A DNA stretch of 64,000 bases from assembly GCA_028751875.1 (NCBI GenBank), contig CM054162.1, positions 8,382,616 to 8,446,615 of the forward strand, written 5' to 3'. Origin of the DNA: Rapana venosa. Lineage: Eukaryota > Mollusca > Gastropoda > Neogastropoda > Muricidae. A program made the position numbers and the translations under genes. Each line of letters starts with the position of its first letter. Positions within the stretch are counted from its first letter, which is position 1. Of the stretch, positions 47,319 to 58,129 are shown in pieces. The notes below the pieces were generated by a model. That model did not search any database and was not told the DNA's origin. It saw only the letters and a list, made by a program, of their open reading frames with translations.

Positions 47319-47522
47319 CGGTCATTGTTTATTTTCCACAAGCTGTGCCTGCCTTGGCTGTATGTTTTTTCTGTGATTGTGTAAAGAGAAGTTGTCAAAT
47401 CTATGATAGGAACAAAGTCAAACAAAAGATACCCCCCTCCCCCCAGCCTCTGACACTCCCTCCCCCCTCCCCAACCAAGACAAACCCTCAACCAGCCCCC
47501 CTAAAAGCCAAACCTCTGGTTG

Positions 47523-47670
47523 ACGGGCAGTAGAGCCAAGTGGTTCAGACCGTTTCACTTCAATTCCACGGGCCCATGAAGTCGTGGGTTCGAATCTCGG
47601 CGTCGTCTGGTGAAATTAAGGGTGGGACATATTTTTAACTATCTCCCAGGTCAACTTCAGGTCACGTCAA
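47523..47670 (+). mobile_element. tRNA-derived SINE head (probable)
   Basis: 'agagccaagtggttcag' (A-box-like, about 47532-47548) and GGGTTCGAATCTC (B-box, 47586-47598), spaced as in a tRNA gene. No clear cloverleaf closes around them, and the downstream 'caggtcaacttcaggtcacg' does not match the other SINE families here. Confidence 0.5.
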
Positions 47671-48078
47671 AATGATCTTTATTGAGGGTGAAAGATTAAG
47701 TTTACACAACTTTTTTCCATCCTGCCCTAAAAAAAATCGAGAAAATTGACATATAAAAGCAATCAAAACACAATGTTCACACATGTTGAAGACAAAATCT
47801 ATGGATATTGTTTTTATATAAATCCAGACTAACAAAACATGATAAAGCAAATCAAGACAGTATAACAGAAGCTCAAGTCATACAGATAAATGAAGAAAAT
47901 AATTTTAAAAACCCACATCAACAAAAACAAAAACAACAATCAAACAAACAAAACAAAAGCAAAACAAAAAACACCCAACAAACACACAAACAAACAAAAA
48001 CAGCACAAAAAGCAAAAGCAAACAAAAGCAACACAAAAAGCAAGACATGATAAAACAAAACCAAGACAGTATAACACA

Positions 48079-48081
<3 letters not shown>
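47671..48081. repeat. A-rich CAAAA-type low-complexity DNA
   Basis: (CAAAA)n and (CAAA)n style sequence at about 47900-48060. No gene. Confidence 0.6.

Positions 48082-48150
<69 letters not shown>
48082..48150 (+). repeat. (TG)n microsatellite
   Basis: About 34 TG units. Confidence 0.95.
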
Positions 48151-48153
<3 letters not shown>

Positions 48154-48511
48154 CTACAATAACGTGATATATATCACCATATTTATGCCACCGCAGGTAT
48201 GAATCCTTTCACAATGGAAAGTGACAATTGGTGTACGTAAATCCTTGATATTATTCTCTTGGTTTCTTTCTTTCATGGTTTTTGTTTCAAATCTTTCCAT
48301 GGGCGTGGGGTGTTTTTTTCATTTTCTTGCATGGACATTTTATTTTTCTAGGATTTTCCCTTTCTCTCCTTTAATCTGTCAGTCCCTCTTCAATTTTTAA
48401 AAGCGTTTTTGTTGTTGTTTTCTGCTCTCTTTTCCTCTTTCCACGTTTGTGGTTTTTGTTGTGGGTGTTGTTGTTGGGGTAATGAAGATGTTTATGTTGA
48501 AGGTTTGATCT

Positions 48512-50630
48512 TGTTGCTGTTTCGTTTGTTTGCTGTTTCGTTTGTTTGCTGTTTCGTTTGTTTGCTGCTTGTTTGCTGTTTTGTTTGTTTGCTGTTTTGT
48601 TTGTTTGCTGTTTCGTTTGTTTGCTGTTTCGTTTGTTTGCTGTTTGTTTGTTTGCTGTTTTGTTTTTTGCTGTTTTGTTTGTTTGCTGTTTCGTTTGTTT
48701 GCTGTTTCGTTTGTTTGTTGTTTCGTTGTTTGCTGTTTTGTTTTTTTGCTGTTTCGTTTGTTTGCTGTTTCGTTTGTTTGCTGTTTGTTTGTTTGCTGTT
48801 TGTTTGCTGTTTTGTTTGTTTGCTGTTTCGTTTGTTTGCTGTTTTGTTGTTTGCTGTTTTGTTTGTTTGCTGTTTCGTTTGTTTGTTGTTTTGTTTGTTT
48901 GCTGTTTGTTTGCTGTTTCGTTGTTTGCTGTTTTGTTTGTTTGCTGTTTCGTTTGTTTGCTGTTTTGTTTGTTTGCTGCTGTTTGCTGCTTGTTTGCTGT
49001 TTTGTTTGTTTGCTGTTTTGTTTGTTTGCTGTTTCGTTTGTTTGCTGTTTCGTTTGTTTGCTGTTTTGTTTGTTTGCTGTTTCGTTTGTTTGATGTTTCG
49101 TTTGTTTGATGTTTCGTTTGTTTGCTGTTTTGTTTGTTTGCTGTTTTGTTTGTTTGCTGTTTTGTTTTGTTTGCTGTTTCGTTTGTTTGCTGTTTCGTTT
49201 GTTTGTTGTTTCGTTTGTTTGCTGTTTCGTTTTTTTGCTGTTTCGTTTGTTTGCTGTTTCGTTTGTTTGCTGTTTGTTTGTTTGCTGTTTGTTTGCTGTT
49301 TGTTTGTTTGCTGTTTGTTTGCTGTTTTGTTTGTTTGGCTGTTTTGTTTGTTTGCTGTTTCGTTTTTTTTGTTGTTTCGTTTGTTTGCTGTTTGTTTGCT
49401 GTTTCGTTTGTTTGCTGTTTTTGTTTGTTTGCTGTTTCGTTTGTTTGCTGTTTCGTTTGTTTGTTGTTTCGTTTGTTTGCTGTTTCGTTTGTTTGCTGTT
49501 TTGTTTGTTTGTTGTTTTGTTTGTTTGCTGTTTCGTTTGTTTGCTGTTTCGTTTGTTTGTTGTTTCAACTGTTTGCTGTTTGTTTGTTTGTTGTTTCGTT
49601 TGTTTGCTGTTTCGTTTGTTTGTTGTTTCAATTGTTTGCTGTTTGTTTGTTGTTGTTTCGTTTGTTTGCTGTTTCGTTTGTTTGATGTTTCGTTTGTTTG
49701 CTGTTTGTTTGCTGTTTCGTTTGTTTGCTGTTTTGTTTAGTTTGCTGTTTTGTTTGTTTGCTGTTTCGTTTGTTTGCTGTTTCGTTTGTTTGTTGTTTCG
49801 TTTGTTTGCTGTTTCGTTTGTTTGCTGTTTTGTTTGTTTGCTGTTCGTTTGTTTGCTGTTTCGTTTGTTTGTTGTTGCGTTTGTTTGCTGTTTTGTTTGT
49901 TTGCTGTTTCGTTTGTTTGCTGTTTCGTTTGTTTGCGTTTGTTTGCTGTTTCGTTTGTTTGCTGTTTCCGTTTGTTTGCTGTTCCGTTTGTTTGCTGTTT
50001 TGTTTTGTTTGCTGTTTGTTTGCTGTTTCGTTTGTTTGCTGTTTTGTTTGCTGTTTCGTTTGTTTGCTGTTTTGTTTGTTTGCTGTTTCGTTTGTTTGCT
50101 GTTTTGTTTGTTTGCTGTTTCGTTTGTTTGCTGTTTCGTTTGCTGTTTTGTTTCTTTGCTGTTTGGTTTGTTTGCTGTTTTGTTTGTTTGCTGTTTCGTT
50201 TGTTTGCTGTTTCGTTTGTTTGTTGTTTCGTTTGTTTGTTGTTTCGTTTGTTTGCTGTTTTGTTTGTTTGCTGTTTCGTTTGTTTGTTGTTTCGTTTGTT
50301 TGTTGTTTCGTTTGTTTGCTGTTTTGTTTGTTTGCTGTTTCGTTTGTTTGCTGTTTGTTTACTGTTTTGTTTGTTTGCTGTTTCTTTTGTTTGCTGTTTC
50401 GTTTGTTTGCTGTTTTTTTTGTTGCTGTTTCGTTTGTTTGCTGTTTCGTTTGTTTGCTGTTTCGTTTATTTGCTGTTTTGTTTGTATGCTGTTTCGTTTG
50501 TTTGCTGGTTGTTTGCTGTTTCGTTTGTTTGCTGGTTCGTTTGTTTGCTGCTTCGTTTGTTTGCTGTTTCGTTTGTTTGCTGTTTCGTTTGTTTGCTGTT
50601 TCGTTTGTTTGCTGTTTCGTTTGTTTGCTG
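48512..50630 (+). repeat. 16-bp satellite array, about 130 units
   Basis: Tandem CTGTTTCGTTTGTTTG with a frequent CTGTTTTGTTTGTTTG variant and occasional 11-, 12- or 15-bp units. Because 16 is not a multiple of 3, all three frames of each strand can stay open, giving long Cys/Phe/Leu-rich or Asn/Lys/Thr/Gln-rich frames (up to 536 codons) that are not genes. Confidence 0.95.
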
Positions 50631-50739
50631 TCGTGTTGGTTGGTTGGTATTTTTATTGTCTTTTGTTTTGTTTGCTTGTCTCTGCCACCCCATCCCACCC
50701 ACAACACCTCTTATGATTTTTTTCCTTTGGGGTAGGGGT

Positions 50740-50772
<33 letters not shown>

Positions 50773-51242
50773 AGGGTGCTACATTATATTTGTTTGTCTA
50801 TCTTTCTTTGTGTTTGTGTTTCTTTCCTCATTTTGTTTTGTTGTTGGTTTGTGTTTTTATTTTTCGTTTTTTTCCCTTTCTTCTTTCTTTCCGTATTTCT
50901 TTCTTTAGTTCATTCTTTCAGTTATCATTTTGTCGGGTTTGGTTTTGGGTTGGGTTTTTTTCTTTCTTTTAAAAATTTTCTTCATCTGTTCGTTCCTTCC
51001 TTCCTTCCTTCCTTCCTGCCTTCCTATTTGTTACTTTCTTTCCATCATTCTCTTAATAATTTTCTCCTGTCTTTTTTTTCTTTCTTTCATTTCGTGTTTT
51101 TTCTTTAGTTTGTTTCGGCCTCTCTTTCTTGCAGTCTCTTTTTTCGTTGTTTTTTTGTTGTTGGGGGGAGGGGGGGGGGTAGTTTTATTTATTTTCTTCC
51201 TTCTTCCTTCTCTTTTGTCCCCTTCATTCTTTCGTAGTTTAT

Positions 51243-51244
<2 letters not shown>
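50631..51244. repeat. Low-complexity spacer (poly-G, TTCC, poly-T)
   Basis: Poly-G at about 50740-50771, (TTCC)n at about 50994-51015 and T-rich sequence. No gene. Confidence 0.6.
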
Positions 51245-51315
<71 letters not shown>

Positions 51316-51400
51316 ATGGAATTTATACAGCGCTATATCTTATGAACTGAACCAGGTGAGGGCTGTGTCTTTAATACCAAACGTGTTTTGCTTTCTTATT
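51245..51400 (-). mobile_element. L2-like tail joined to an internal RT segment
   Basis: (AAT)n at 51245-51313, then 'catggaatttatacagcgct' (element 3' end), followed at once by 'gaaccaggtgagggctgtg', which in the copies at 25.0 and 26.7 kb lies near RT motifs A-B. The sequence between was deleted. Confidence 0.65.
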
Positions 51401-51639
51401 TTTTTCTTCCCTCCCTTGCTTTCTGTGTTTGTTCTATTTCTTCCTTCCTTTTTATTCCATGAGATGTATCAGTAGCAATGACATATTTTTCTTCGTGGTC
51501 GTCGTGGAACGCTCAGGCAGCAACTGTTGTTGTCTGTCATATGAGCGAAAATGCGTCACGCTGCCGTTAAGCGCCTGACAAGTCAGGCCCAGCACATCTG
51601 ACTTCAGAGAGGGAGAGAATTGTTCTTTTGAGCCTTTTT
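51401..51639. other. No recognised feature
   Basis: Short T-rich and mixed sequence. Confidence 0.5.
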
Positions 51640-51910
51640 TAAAAATACTTTATTAAGAAAGGCAAGAAAAAAGACCAAGAAGGCAGAAAATAGACGAGAA
51701 GGCTGTGACAGGAAGAAAAGGGAACAAGGCAGAAACAAGGAAAAGAAAAGGAATTCCTAGCACAGAATTTCCAGAAGGTGGGGATGCTATTTATACTGAC
51801 AGCTCCCCCCCCCCCACCCCCAGGGAAGCAATGGAGATAGAGAAGAGGGAAATCTTCACACAGACCTTCTAGACGGTGGGGGATGATGTTCATACTGACA
51901 TGTCACCTGT
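51640..51910 (+). repeat. Interspersed repeat G, copy 2
   Basis: 'aaggcagaaaatagacgaga', 'ggcagaaacaagg', 'ggaattcctagcacagaatt' and 'ccagaaggtggggatgctat'. The reverse complement lies at 57445-57690. Confidence 0.7.
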
Positions 51911-52156
51911 AGCCCCACTGGGGGGTGGGGGGTGGGGGAGTAATGACATATTAGCTGATAGTAATTCTATCTCATAACAACTGTCAACACCAAAACAGCA
52001 ATCAAAAACGGCTACCTCAACTTATGTTGCAAGGGAATAAGACTTCAGGCTTGACAACTGATTGTATGGATTTTTATTTGGGTTTTGTTGTTGTTGTTGT
52101 TGTTGTTGTATTTTCAGTTCCTCAGCTAGAGCAAGAGCAGCGGTGAACATGTGTGG
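51911..52156. other. Spacer with short (TTG)n
   Basis: (TTG)n at about 52087-52108. Nothing else. Confidence 0.5.
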
Positions 52157-52565
52157 GGCATGCGACCGTCTGTCTGTCTGACTGTCTGTCTGTCTCTCTG
52201 TCTGTTTCTCTGTCTGCCTGTTTGTCGGTCGGTCTGTTTGTCAGTCGGTCTGTCTCTCTCTCCTCTCTGTCTGTATGTCTGTCTCTCTGTATCTCCCATC
52301 CCTACCTCCCTCCTCCCCTCCCCTCTCTCTCTCTCTTTGTGTGTGTCTCTCTCCCTCCATCCCTCTGTCCCTCTCTCTCTCCTTCCCTCCCTCTCTCTCC
52401 ATCTCTCTCCCCCTCCCTCTTTCTCTCTCTCTCTTTCTCTCTGTCTCCCTCTCTCTCCCTCCTTTTCACTCTCTTCCCCTCTCTCTCTCCTCTCTCTCCC
52501 TCCTTCTCTCTCTTTTTCTCTCCCCCTTACTTTCCCCCTCTCTCTCCCTCCTTCTCTCTACAATT
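52157..52565 (+). repeat. TCTG/TC-rich microsatellite
   Basis: TCTG units followed by TC- and TCCC-rich sequence. Confidence 0.85.
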
Positions 52566-52769
52566 GTATCCTGTTGAATGCTTTATTCAGATTTAATATT
52601 ACAGTTTTATTGCATAAGTTGACTGTATTTGAGATTTAGTGAATTTTTATTTTGATAGCTTGTTTTGAGCGTACCAATTATGTGTAGCTAATTCCAAAGT
52701 GCAGATGTCCTTTTTTATGACAATACATGATATTCATAAAGATTTGATGTTGGCATTGATGCTTGGTGT

Positions 52770-52812
52770 GAGTGCGTGCGCGCGCGTGTGCGTGTGTGGG
52801 TACGTGTGTGTG

Positions 52813-52845
<33 letters not shown>

Positions 52846-52870
52846 ACATGTACGTGTACGTGTACGTGTG
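52770..52870 (+). repeat. TG-rich microsatellite with GTAC interruptions
   Basis: (TG)n then (GTACGT)n-like units near 52843-52868. Confidence 0.85.
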
Positions 52871-53193
52871 CATGGGGATGCAAATTGCTTATACAATATT
52901 TGTTTCATGTAGTTTACTATTGCTGTTGCTTCCCATAAAAGCACAAAGAATTTTTGACGTTTCTGTTAGCCAAAATGATACTATTTACGTGGTTTGTTCT
53001 CCTTTATATTATGGAGGTTTGCTTTGTTTGGTTCTGTTTTGGTTTTGGTTTTGGTTTGTTTTTTTGGAGGGGGAACTATTCAGTAGTCCCTTCTCCCCTT
53101 GTTGTTGCCGCTTTTGTTTTGCTCTTGGTTTCTTTTTCTTTTTTTCGGTTGTTTCTGTGTTTTGTTTTGCTTTCTTTCTTACTTGTTGCTACT

Positions 53194-53194
<1 letters not shown>

Positions 53195-53257
<63 letters not shown>

Positions 53258-53270
53258 CATCTCTCTCTCT
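53195..53270 (+). repeat. (TC)n microsatellite
   Basis: TC dinucleotide run with one CCC interruption near its end. Confidence 0.9.
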
Positions 53271-53329
53271 CTCTGTCTTCAGTGATTTTTGTGGGGATTT
53301 TTGTGTCGATATTTTTCCTGTATACTGTG

Positions 53330-53460
53330 TGAGTGTATTGCTATGGGCTTTATTTAATTTTATTATCATATATATCCATAAGGGCAGGGACTGGATGTTA
53401 AAAAGCACATGGGTGCTTATTCATTATCCCCGAAATAAAATAATTTGTCATTGTCATTGT
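53330..53460 (+). repeat. Retroelement 3' tail repeat, copy 3
   Basis: 'gggcagggactggatgtta', 'gcacatgggtgcttattcat' and 'gaaataaaataatttgtc', then ATTGTC hexamers, as at 215-355. Confidence 0.75.
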
Positions 53461-53805
53461 CCCTCCCTCTCTCTCTCCCTCTCTCTCCGTCCTTCTCTCT
53501 CCCTCTCTCTCTCTCTCTCTTTCTCTCTCCCTCTCTCTCTCCCTCCTTCTCTCTCTCTCCCCTCTCTCCTTCTCCCTCTCGCTTTTTCTCTCTCTCTCCC
53601 TCTCTCTCTCTCCCCCTCTCCCTCTCTCCCTCCTCTCTCTCTCTCCCCTCTCTCTCCCCTAACCCCATCTCCCTCTGTCTCCTTTTTCTCTCTATCTCGC
53701 TGTCTCTCTGTGTCTTTCTCTCTCTTTCTCTCTCCCTCTTCCTCTTGCTCTCTCTTCCTCCCTCTCCTTCCCTCTGCCCCCTCTCTCTATCTCTCTCACC
53801 TCAAG
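53461..53805 (+). repeat. TC/TCCC-rich simple repeat
   Basis: Directly follows the tail repeat. No gene. Confidence 0.85.
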
Positions 53806-53939
53806 CTATAATAATTATAATATATAAACACCACGACAACGGAGAAGCTGACAGTAATGCCGCAATCTCACCACAGCTGTCACCATCAGTTCCTACTGAT
53901 AACATTGCTCGCTTATATAACACGTGCTTCTGTCTTTGT

Positions 53940-54280
53940 CTCTCTCTATCTATATGTCTGTCTGTCTGTCTGTCTGTCTGCTTGGCTGGCTGCCTGTCTG
54001 TCTGCCTTTCTGTTTGTCTAACTGTAAACTTCAGCTGTTGTCACTAATAAGACTTCATTCTTTACAGGTGGTTGTATAATTCATCTAAGGTATTCAGTCT
54101 GTCTGTCTGTCTGTCTGTCTGTCAACACCATCTGTTGTCATTGAAAAGACTTCATGACTCTCAAGTGGTTATATGAATTCATCTAAGATATTCCTGTCTG
54201 TATATCTGTCTGTCTGTCAGCAGATGCATGCATTACAAGTGATTGTATAAAATTCATCTTACATATCCCTCTGTCAAGTC
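53940..54280 (+). repeat. (TCTG)n with three copies of a linker motif
   Basis: TCTG tracts alternate with three related segments carrying 'gttgtataattcatctaagg', 'ttatatgaattcatctaaga' and 'attgtataaaattcatctta'. This makes a composite minisatellite of roughly 70-100 bp period. Confidence 0.7.
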
Positions 54281-54589
54281 AAGTCAAGTTAAATTTTTAT
54301 TTCCAGATGGTACATTGAGTAAGCAATGCATTTGCTTTTTTTCATCAAGCCATCTATCTAAGAACAAATTTATCAATGATTATACTGAAATACTACATTA
54401 TTGCAACCTTTACCAATAAATTGAACCAGAAAAAGAGGAAAATCGATAAAATAATGCATTGGAAAATAGAAGTGCAGACTTGCCAGTGCCTTCATTCCCT
54501 TTCATGTATATACACATACATGCAGAAGATGAAATATGCGTGTTAAAGATCTGGTAATTCATATCAGCCTGGGGTGGGTTACAGAAACA
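54281..54589. other. No recognised feature
   Basis: Unique-looking AT-rich sequence. Confidence 0.5.
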
Positions 54590-54720
54590 CGAACATACGC
54601 AGCATACATCCCCCAAAGTCGGAATGCGGCTACCTTCGTGGTGGTCCACAAGGTGGCATGTGCAACATCTCACCATTGGTCAGTCTGGGAGCTCTAGCCC
54701 AGAAGCCAAAAAACAAAAAT
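54590..54720 (+). repeat. SINE-tail-like module, copy 1
   Basis: 'cggaatgcggctaccttcgt', 'atctcaccattggtcag' and 'gctctagcccagaag' recur at 57310-57440 and, in reverse, at 58130-58260 joined to a SINE. Confidence 0.6.
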
Positions 54721-54814
54721 AACCAAAAAACAACAACCCCCATCTTGTTGGTGAGTAATGAGGCGTCCATGACATCAGACGTCAGCAAGGAGGAGGGTAG
54801 CAGGGCGGTTAAGA

Positions 54815-56190
54815 CATTTTCCATTCTTTTGTTAGGTTTGTTTCTAGAGTTTTCAGTTCTTTGTTGGTTTATCTCTAGAGTTTTTCGGTTTGTTGTTTTA
54901 AAGACTTTTTGTTTAAAGTTTTCAGTTCTTTGGTAGGTTTCTTTCTAGAAATTTAAGTTCGCTGATAGGTTTATTTCTAGAATTTTTAGTTCTTTGGTAA
55001 GTTTATATCTCGAGTGTCTGGATTTGAGAGATTTATCTCTAGAATCTTCATTTTTTAATGGTTTATTCCCAGAGTTTTCGGTGTTTTGAAGGGTTTATGT
55101 CTAGAAGTTTTTGGAGGGTTATTTCCAGAGTTTTTCAGGGTTTTCAAGGGTTTATGTCTAGAGTTTTCAGTTTTGAAAGGTTTGTTTTCAGAGTTTTCTT
55201 TTTTTTTGAAGGGTTCATTTCTAGAGTTTTCAGCTGTTTGGCTAGGTTTCGTTTCCAGACTTTTCAGCTTCTGGTAGGCTTATCTAGAGTTTTCAGTTCT
55301 TTGGTAGGTTTATTTTCTCATTTTCAATTCTTTAGTGAGGTTGTTTCTGAAGTTGTAGGTATCTGTTTTAGTAAATTTACTTCTTTCCTTTTGTTTTTAG
55401 TTCTTTAGTCTGATTGTTTGTATGTTTTTAGTTTGTTTAGTTTATTTTTTCGATTGTTTGGTTTTGTGCTTTGTGGGATGCTTTTGTTTTTGATTGTTTT
55501 TTTTTTAAATTTAGTTCTTTGGTATGTTTCATTCTGACCGTTTTGAATTCAGGATTAGCTTAATTTTTTGCTAGTTCTTTTGATAAGTTTATTTTTTGGA
55601 TTTGTTTGGACTTTTGGGGTTTCCTTTTTAGTTATTTTAGTCAGTTTTTTGTTGAATGGTTGGTTCTTTTGTAGTTTTTTCCCCTCAGTTCTTAAGTAAG
55701 TTAATTTGTTGTTAATTCTTTATATTGAGGATAATGGAATAAGCACTTTTTCGGCGTTTTTTTTAAATCCAGTCTCCGTGTGTATGCGGTTTGTTAATTC
55801 TGTCATCTGTTTCCATCGTTTGATTTCTTGAGTTCTTTAGTAGCATTTTTAAGTTCTCTGGTAAGTTTAGTTTTGAAAAGTTAGGTTTTTTCTAGTTTTT
55901 TGTTGGTTAGAGCACTTTGGTAAATATTTTTTTTATTGATTGGTTCTTCCCCTAAGTTCTTTGGTAAGTTGATTATTTTGATTGTTTAGATCTTTGGCGT
56001 TTATCTCTCTGTTGAGTTTGATTGTTTTGTTGGTTTTATTTTTGTTTGGCAAGTTTGGCTTTCGATAATTTTGGGAGCGGGATGGGGGGGGGGGGGGGGG
56101 GAGAGAGAGAGAGAGAGGGGTGTTTGTTTGTTTGTTTTTAGTTTTTTTTGGTAAAATTGGTGTGATTGTTTGGTTCTTGGGCAGTTTCCT
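54815..56190 (+). repeat. Degenerate satellite, unit roughly 30-45 bp
   Basis: Repeated 'gtttatttctagagttttca' and 'gttctttggtaggt' variants. Clear to about 55420, then more decayed. A SINE B 3' fragment (minus) interrupts it at about 55726-55815. Confidence 0.75.
55726..55815 (-). mobile_element. SINE B tail fragment
   Basis: 'attgaggataatggaataag', 'aaatccagtctccgtgtgta' and 'ttctgtcatctgtttcc' are the reverse of the SINE B 3' end. Confidence 0.65.
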
Positions 56191-56194
56191 CCTG

Positions 56195-56475
56195 TTCTTT
56201 GGTATAGATTTTCCCCTGTTCTTTGGTATAGATTTCCCCCTGTTCTTTGGTATAGATTTCCCCCTGTTCTTTGGTATAGATTTCCCCCTGTTCCATGGTA
56301 TAGATTTTCCCCCTGTTCTTTGGTATAGATTTCCCCCTGTTCTTTGGTATAGATTTCCCCCTGTTCTTTGGTATAGATTTCCCCTGTTCCATGGTTATAG
56401 ATTTCCCCCATGCTCTTTGGTATAGATTTCCCCCCTGTTCTTTGGTATAGATTTCCCCCCTGTTCTTTGGTATAC
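56195..56475 (+). repeat. 24-bp minisatellite, about 12 units
   Basis: Unit TTCTTTGGTATAG plus ATTTCCCCCTG. Two units have 'ccatgg' in place of 'ctttgg'. It shares the TTCTTTGGTA core with the surrounding degenerate satellite. The 161-codon minus frame (EIYTKEQG repeats) is a by-product of the 24-bp period. Confidence 0.92.
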
Positions 56476-56797
56476 ATTTTAAACATTATTATTTTGTTAT
56501 TTGGTAGGTAATCTTTCTCAGTTCATTTGTAAGTTTATTTTGATTGTTTTGTCATTTGGTACGTTTATTTAAAATTAATTCATTGGTAAGTTTGTTTTTG
56601 GATTGATTGATTCCTCAGAAGTTTTTGTCTCAGTTCTTTTGTATGGTTTTTTTTTTAAATATATAATTGTTTCATGTTTTTGGTACACGTTTATCAATTT
56701 TTCTGTCATAGGGACTTCTTGTTTTTGTTAGTGCTTTTGTTTGGTATGCTTTTCTGCAGATTTTCAGCGGTTTTTGGTAGGCTTATTTGTAAAGATG
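56476..56797. repeat. Decayed satellite continuation
   Basis: Scattered 'ggtaagtttatt'-type units. No gene. Confidence 0.5.
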
Positions 56798-56807
56798 TCA
56801 GCTCCTT

Positions 56808-57101
56808 TAAAGGTAAAGATGTTCCATAACCTATAAGGTCGTAGGGGAGCAAGGTGTCAGAAACCTCAGCTTCTCTAGGGTCCAGCATATTGAAGGCGGC
56901 GCCCATCTCCTCTCCTTCGCTGCTTTACCTTCCCTGACCCTAAAGAGGGCAGATACCCATTTATAGCTGGGTGAACTGGGGAACTGTACTGAAGACAATG
57001 CGCGCAAACTGTCACCCATCCACTTGGTAACCACGCTCAATGCTGCTTAACATTGGCTGCGGGAAAGCAAGTGCTCTGACCACTGAGCTATGCCGTCCCT
57101 A
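56808..57101 (-). mobile_element. Composite tRNA/5S-rRNA SINE, copy 3 (complete)
   Basis: 294-bp insertion flanked by TCAGCTCCTT at 56798-56807 and 57102-57111. On the minus strand it has a tRNA-type A box (ATAGCTCAGTGGTCAGAGCA), 5S-like A box (TGTTAAGCAGCATTGAGC), 5S-like C box (GGATGGGTGAC) and the same body and 'ctttaccttt' end as the copy at 16184-16478. Confidence 0.9.
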
Positions 57102-57309
57102 TCAGCTCCTTCAGTCAAGTTTATTTCCAGACTTTTCAGACGAGGAGATCATTAATGTTTTAGCCTCCTCAAATATCATGTCAAAATAATCAATTTTTGG
57201 TCATAACAGTTCTGGCAGTCATCAAAAGCAAAGAGCTCTGGCCCTGGCCGATAGTTCTATGCCAGCTGTTGGTGTCAGCAAAACGTCAAGGCCTGAATTA
57301 AAATGGTGT

Positions 57310-57440
57310 TCTATTCTCGGAAGTTGGAATGCGGCTACCATTAAGGTGGGCATAACACGGTTGCATACACAAAACCTCACTATTGCTGAACCTTGGCCCT
57401 CTAGCCAAGGCAAACCAAGTGTTCTGCTTCATAACGTTAT
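57310..57440 (+). repeat. SINE-tail-like module, copy 2
   Basis: 'ggaatgcggctaccattaag', 'aacctcactattgctg' and 'ccctctagccaaggc' parallel 54590-54720. Confidence 0.5.
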
Positions 57441-57444
57441 GTGT

Positions 57445-57690
57445 GGATTGTCTTCGGCCATGAGTAGCCCCTAGCAGAATATTCTCTCCCCCTGGGAAGT
57501 CCAGGAGCCTTTCATTATAAATAGCATCCCCACCTTCTGAAAATTCTGTGCTAGGAATTCCCTCTTTTCAATCCCTCTCTTTGTTTCTGCTTCGTTCCTT
57601 TACTTCCTGTCACCTCCTGCTTGTCTACTTTCTGCCTTCTTGGTCCATTCTCCTGCTTGTTGTATTTTTTTAAGAAAGACTTCAAAGATA
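57445..57690 (-). repeat. Interspersed repeat G, copy 3
   Basis: Reverse of 51650-51910: 'ccccaccttctgaaaattct', 'gtgctaggaattccc' and 'ctactttctgccttcttgg'. Confidence 0.7.
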
Positions 57691-57704
57691 AGAGTTCTCT
57701 CCCA

Positions 57705-58080
57705 CGCTGAAGAAGAAGAAGAAGAAAGAAGAAGAAGAAGAAGAAGAAGAAGAAGAAAGAAGAAGAAGAAGAGAAGAAGAAGAAGAAGAAGAAGAAGAAG
57801 AAGAAGAAGAAGAAGAAGAAGAAGAAGAAGAAGAAGAAGAAAGAAGAAGAAGAAGAAAGGAAGAAGAAGAAGAAGAAGAAGAAGAAGAAGAAAGAAGAAG
57901 AAGAAGAGAAGAAGAAGATGAAGAACAAAGAAGAGGAGAAGAGAAGAAGAAGAAGAAGAAGAAGAGAAGAAGAATGAGCTAAGCGAAGAAGAAGAAGAAG
58001 AGAAGAAGTAAGAAGAAGAAGAAGAGATGAAGAAGAGAAGAAGAAGAGAAGACAGAAGAAAATGAAGAGAAAGGAAGAAG
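57705..58080 (+). repeat. (GAA)n microsatellite, about 375 bp
   Basis: GAA tract with frequent extra A or missing bases, grading into GAAGAGAA-type sequence. Lys/Glu/Arg frames are artefacts. Confidence 0.95.
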
Positions 58081-58129
58081 ATCGTATCTCATTCAGCAGG
58101 AGGGAAACAAATCGTGTGATGGATATGGC

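Noticed and set aside
48409..51108. Very long open frames (443, 536, 452 and 379 codons) in the satellite region
   Set aside because: They are translations of the 16-bp array in several frames of both strands, with a 16-residue period and no domain.
56001..56486. 161-codon minus-strand protein with EIYTKEQG repeats
   Set aside because: The 24-bp minisatellite has a period divisible by 3, so one frame stays open. There is no start context, domain or codon signature beyond the repeat.
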